Shown here piece after piece: positions 7,438-7,600 of a DNA stretch of 7,600 nt (position 1 is its first letter; each line of letters opens with the position of its first letter). Below the pieces are notes generated by a model. That model was not told the origin of the DNA. It saw only the letters and a list, made by a program, of their open reading frames with translations, and did no database searches. This DNA is from Candidatus Izemoplasmatales bacterium (GTDB taxonomy: Bacteria; Bacillota_I; Bacilli_A; Izemoplasmatales; Hujiaoplasmataceae): the NCBI GenBank assembly GCA_028699855.1, contig JAQVTV010000038.1, positions 1-7,600 of the forward strand. Direction: 5' to 3'. The position numbers and the translations under genes were made by a program.

Positions 7438-7463
7438 AGGGGAAGATGACCTTCCCCTTTTTT
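7438..7463 (+). terminator. Rho-independent terminator of the rubredoxin gene
   Basis: AGGGGAAG (7438-7445) pairs with CTTCCCCT (7451-7458) around a 5-base loop, followed by T down to 7463. The T run reaches the stop codon of the convergent RidA gene (7462-7464), so the hairpin probably also limits transcription from that side, though the minus-strand tail is less T-rich. Confidence 0.88.
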
Positions 7464-7600
7464 ATTGGTGACAAATGGCATCGATTTCAATCAGTACATC
7501 TTTGGGAAGTCGGGCAACCTCAACCGTGGAGCGCGTCGGTCTGTGGCCGGCCAAACAAGATTCATAGGCGCGATTCATCTCGGTGAACTGGGATAGATCT
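7462..7600 (-). CDS. ridA: RidA family enamine/imine deaminase, C-terminal part
   Basis: RidA (YjgF/YER057c/UK114 family) proteins form cytoplasmic trimers that hydrolyse reactive 2-aminoacrylate and related imines released by PLP enzymes. Only the last 45 residues are in the window; the start lies beyond base 7600. They include QFTEMNRAYES, then PTRSTVEVARLPKDVLIEIDAI, the hallmark C-terminal segment with the active-site Arg in VARLP. The end, AICHQ, carries an extra few residues where many family members stop near AIA. It is convergent with rubredoxin and shares the terminator region. Assignment to a specific RidA subfamily needs the missing N-terminal part. Confidence 0.93.
   Translation of the reverse strand, partial: DLSQFTEMNRAYESCLAGHRPTRSTVEVARLPKDVLIEIDAICHQ

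Overview
The window is a compact stretch of bacterial chromosome with moderate GC content. It carries ten protein genes, almost no empty space and no mobile element, repeat array or RNA gene. Strong AGGAGG-type ribosome binding sites, sigma-70/SigA-type promoters (one a perfect TTGACA-N17-TATAAT) and U-tract terminators point to a low-GC Gram-positive lineage (Bacillota, or a standard-code relative of the Acholeplasma/Izemoplasma/Erysipelotrichia type). TGA is used as a stop by three genes (HAD hydrolase, flavodoxin, acyltransferase) and Trp is TGG, so this is not the Mycoplasma code. Rubredoxin and a flavodoxin-fold protein fit an anaerobic or microaerophilic life. The placement is an inference from style and family content, not from a search.

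Layout. 29-1936: the chaperonin operon groES-groEL, closed by a clear terminator (1956-1982). groES is interrupted by a one-base shift in an A7 run, and GroEL lacks the usual Gly-Gly-Met tail. 2045-2761: a HAD-family hydrolase with a GTG start and its own promoter. 2850-3476: a deoxynucleoside-kinase-like P-loop protein behind a perfect consensus promoter. 3497-4447 (minus): an NAD(P)-dependent epimerase/reductase of the extended SDR family, convergent with the kinase; a 9-bp hairpin overlaps both stop codons. 4448-4553: a divergent promoter region in which one 9-bp inverted repeat supplies both -10 boxes. 4554-7184 (plus): a probable three-gene operon of class-3-like aldehyde dehydrogenase, flavodoxin-fold protein and PlsC-like acyltransferase. 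7264-7425: rubredoxin, with its own promoter and terminator. 7462-7600 (minus): the C-terminal part of a RidA-family deaminase, running off the window.

How the genes relate. GroES and GroEL form one folding machine. The divergent oxidoreductases (epimerase/reductase and aldehyde dehydrogenase) share a control region and could be co-regulated, with the downstream flavodoxin and acyltransferase hinting at redox or lipid/aldehyde metabolism; this is inference from position only. The remaining genes look like independent housekeeping or salvage units.

I see no evidence for a wholly new system. The best leads are the groES frameshift, which lies at an A AAA AAG heptamer, the symmetric divergent promoter, and altered key residues in the kinase-like and acyltransferase-like proteins.
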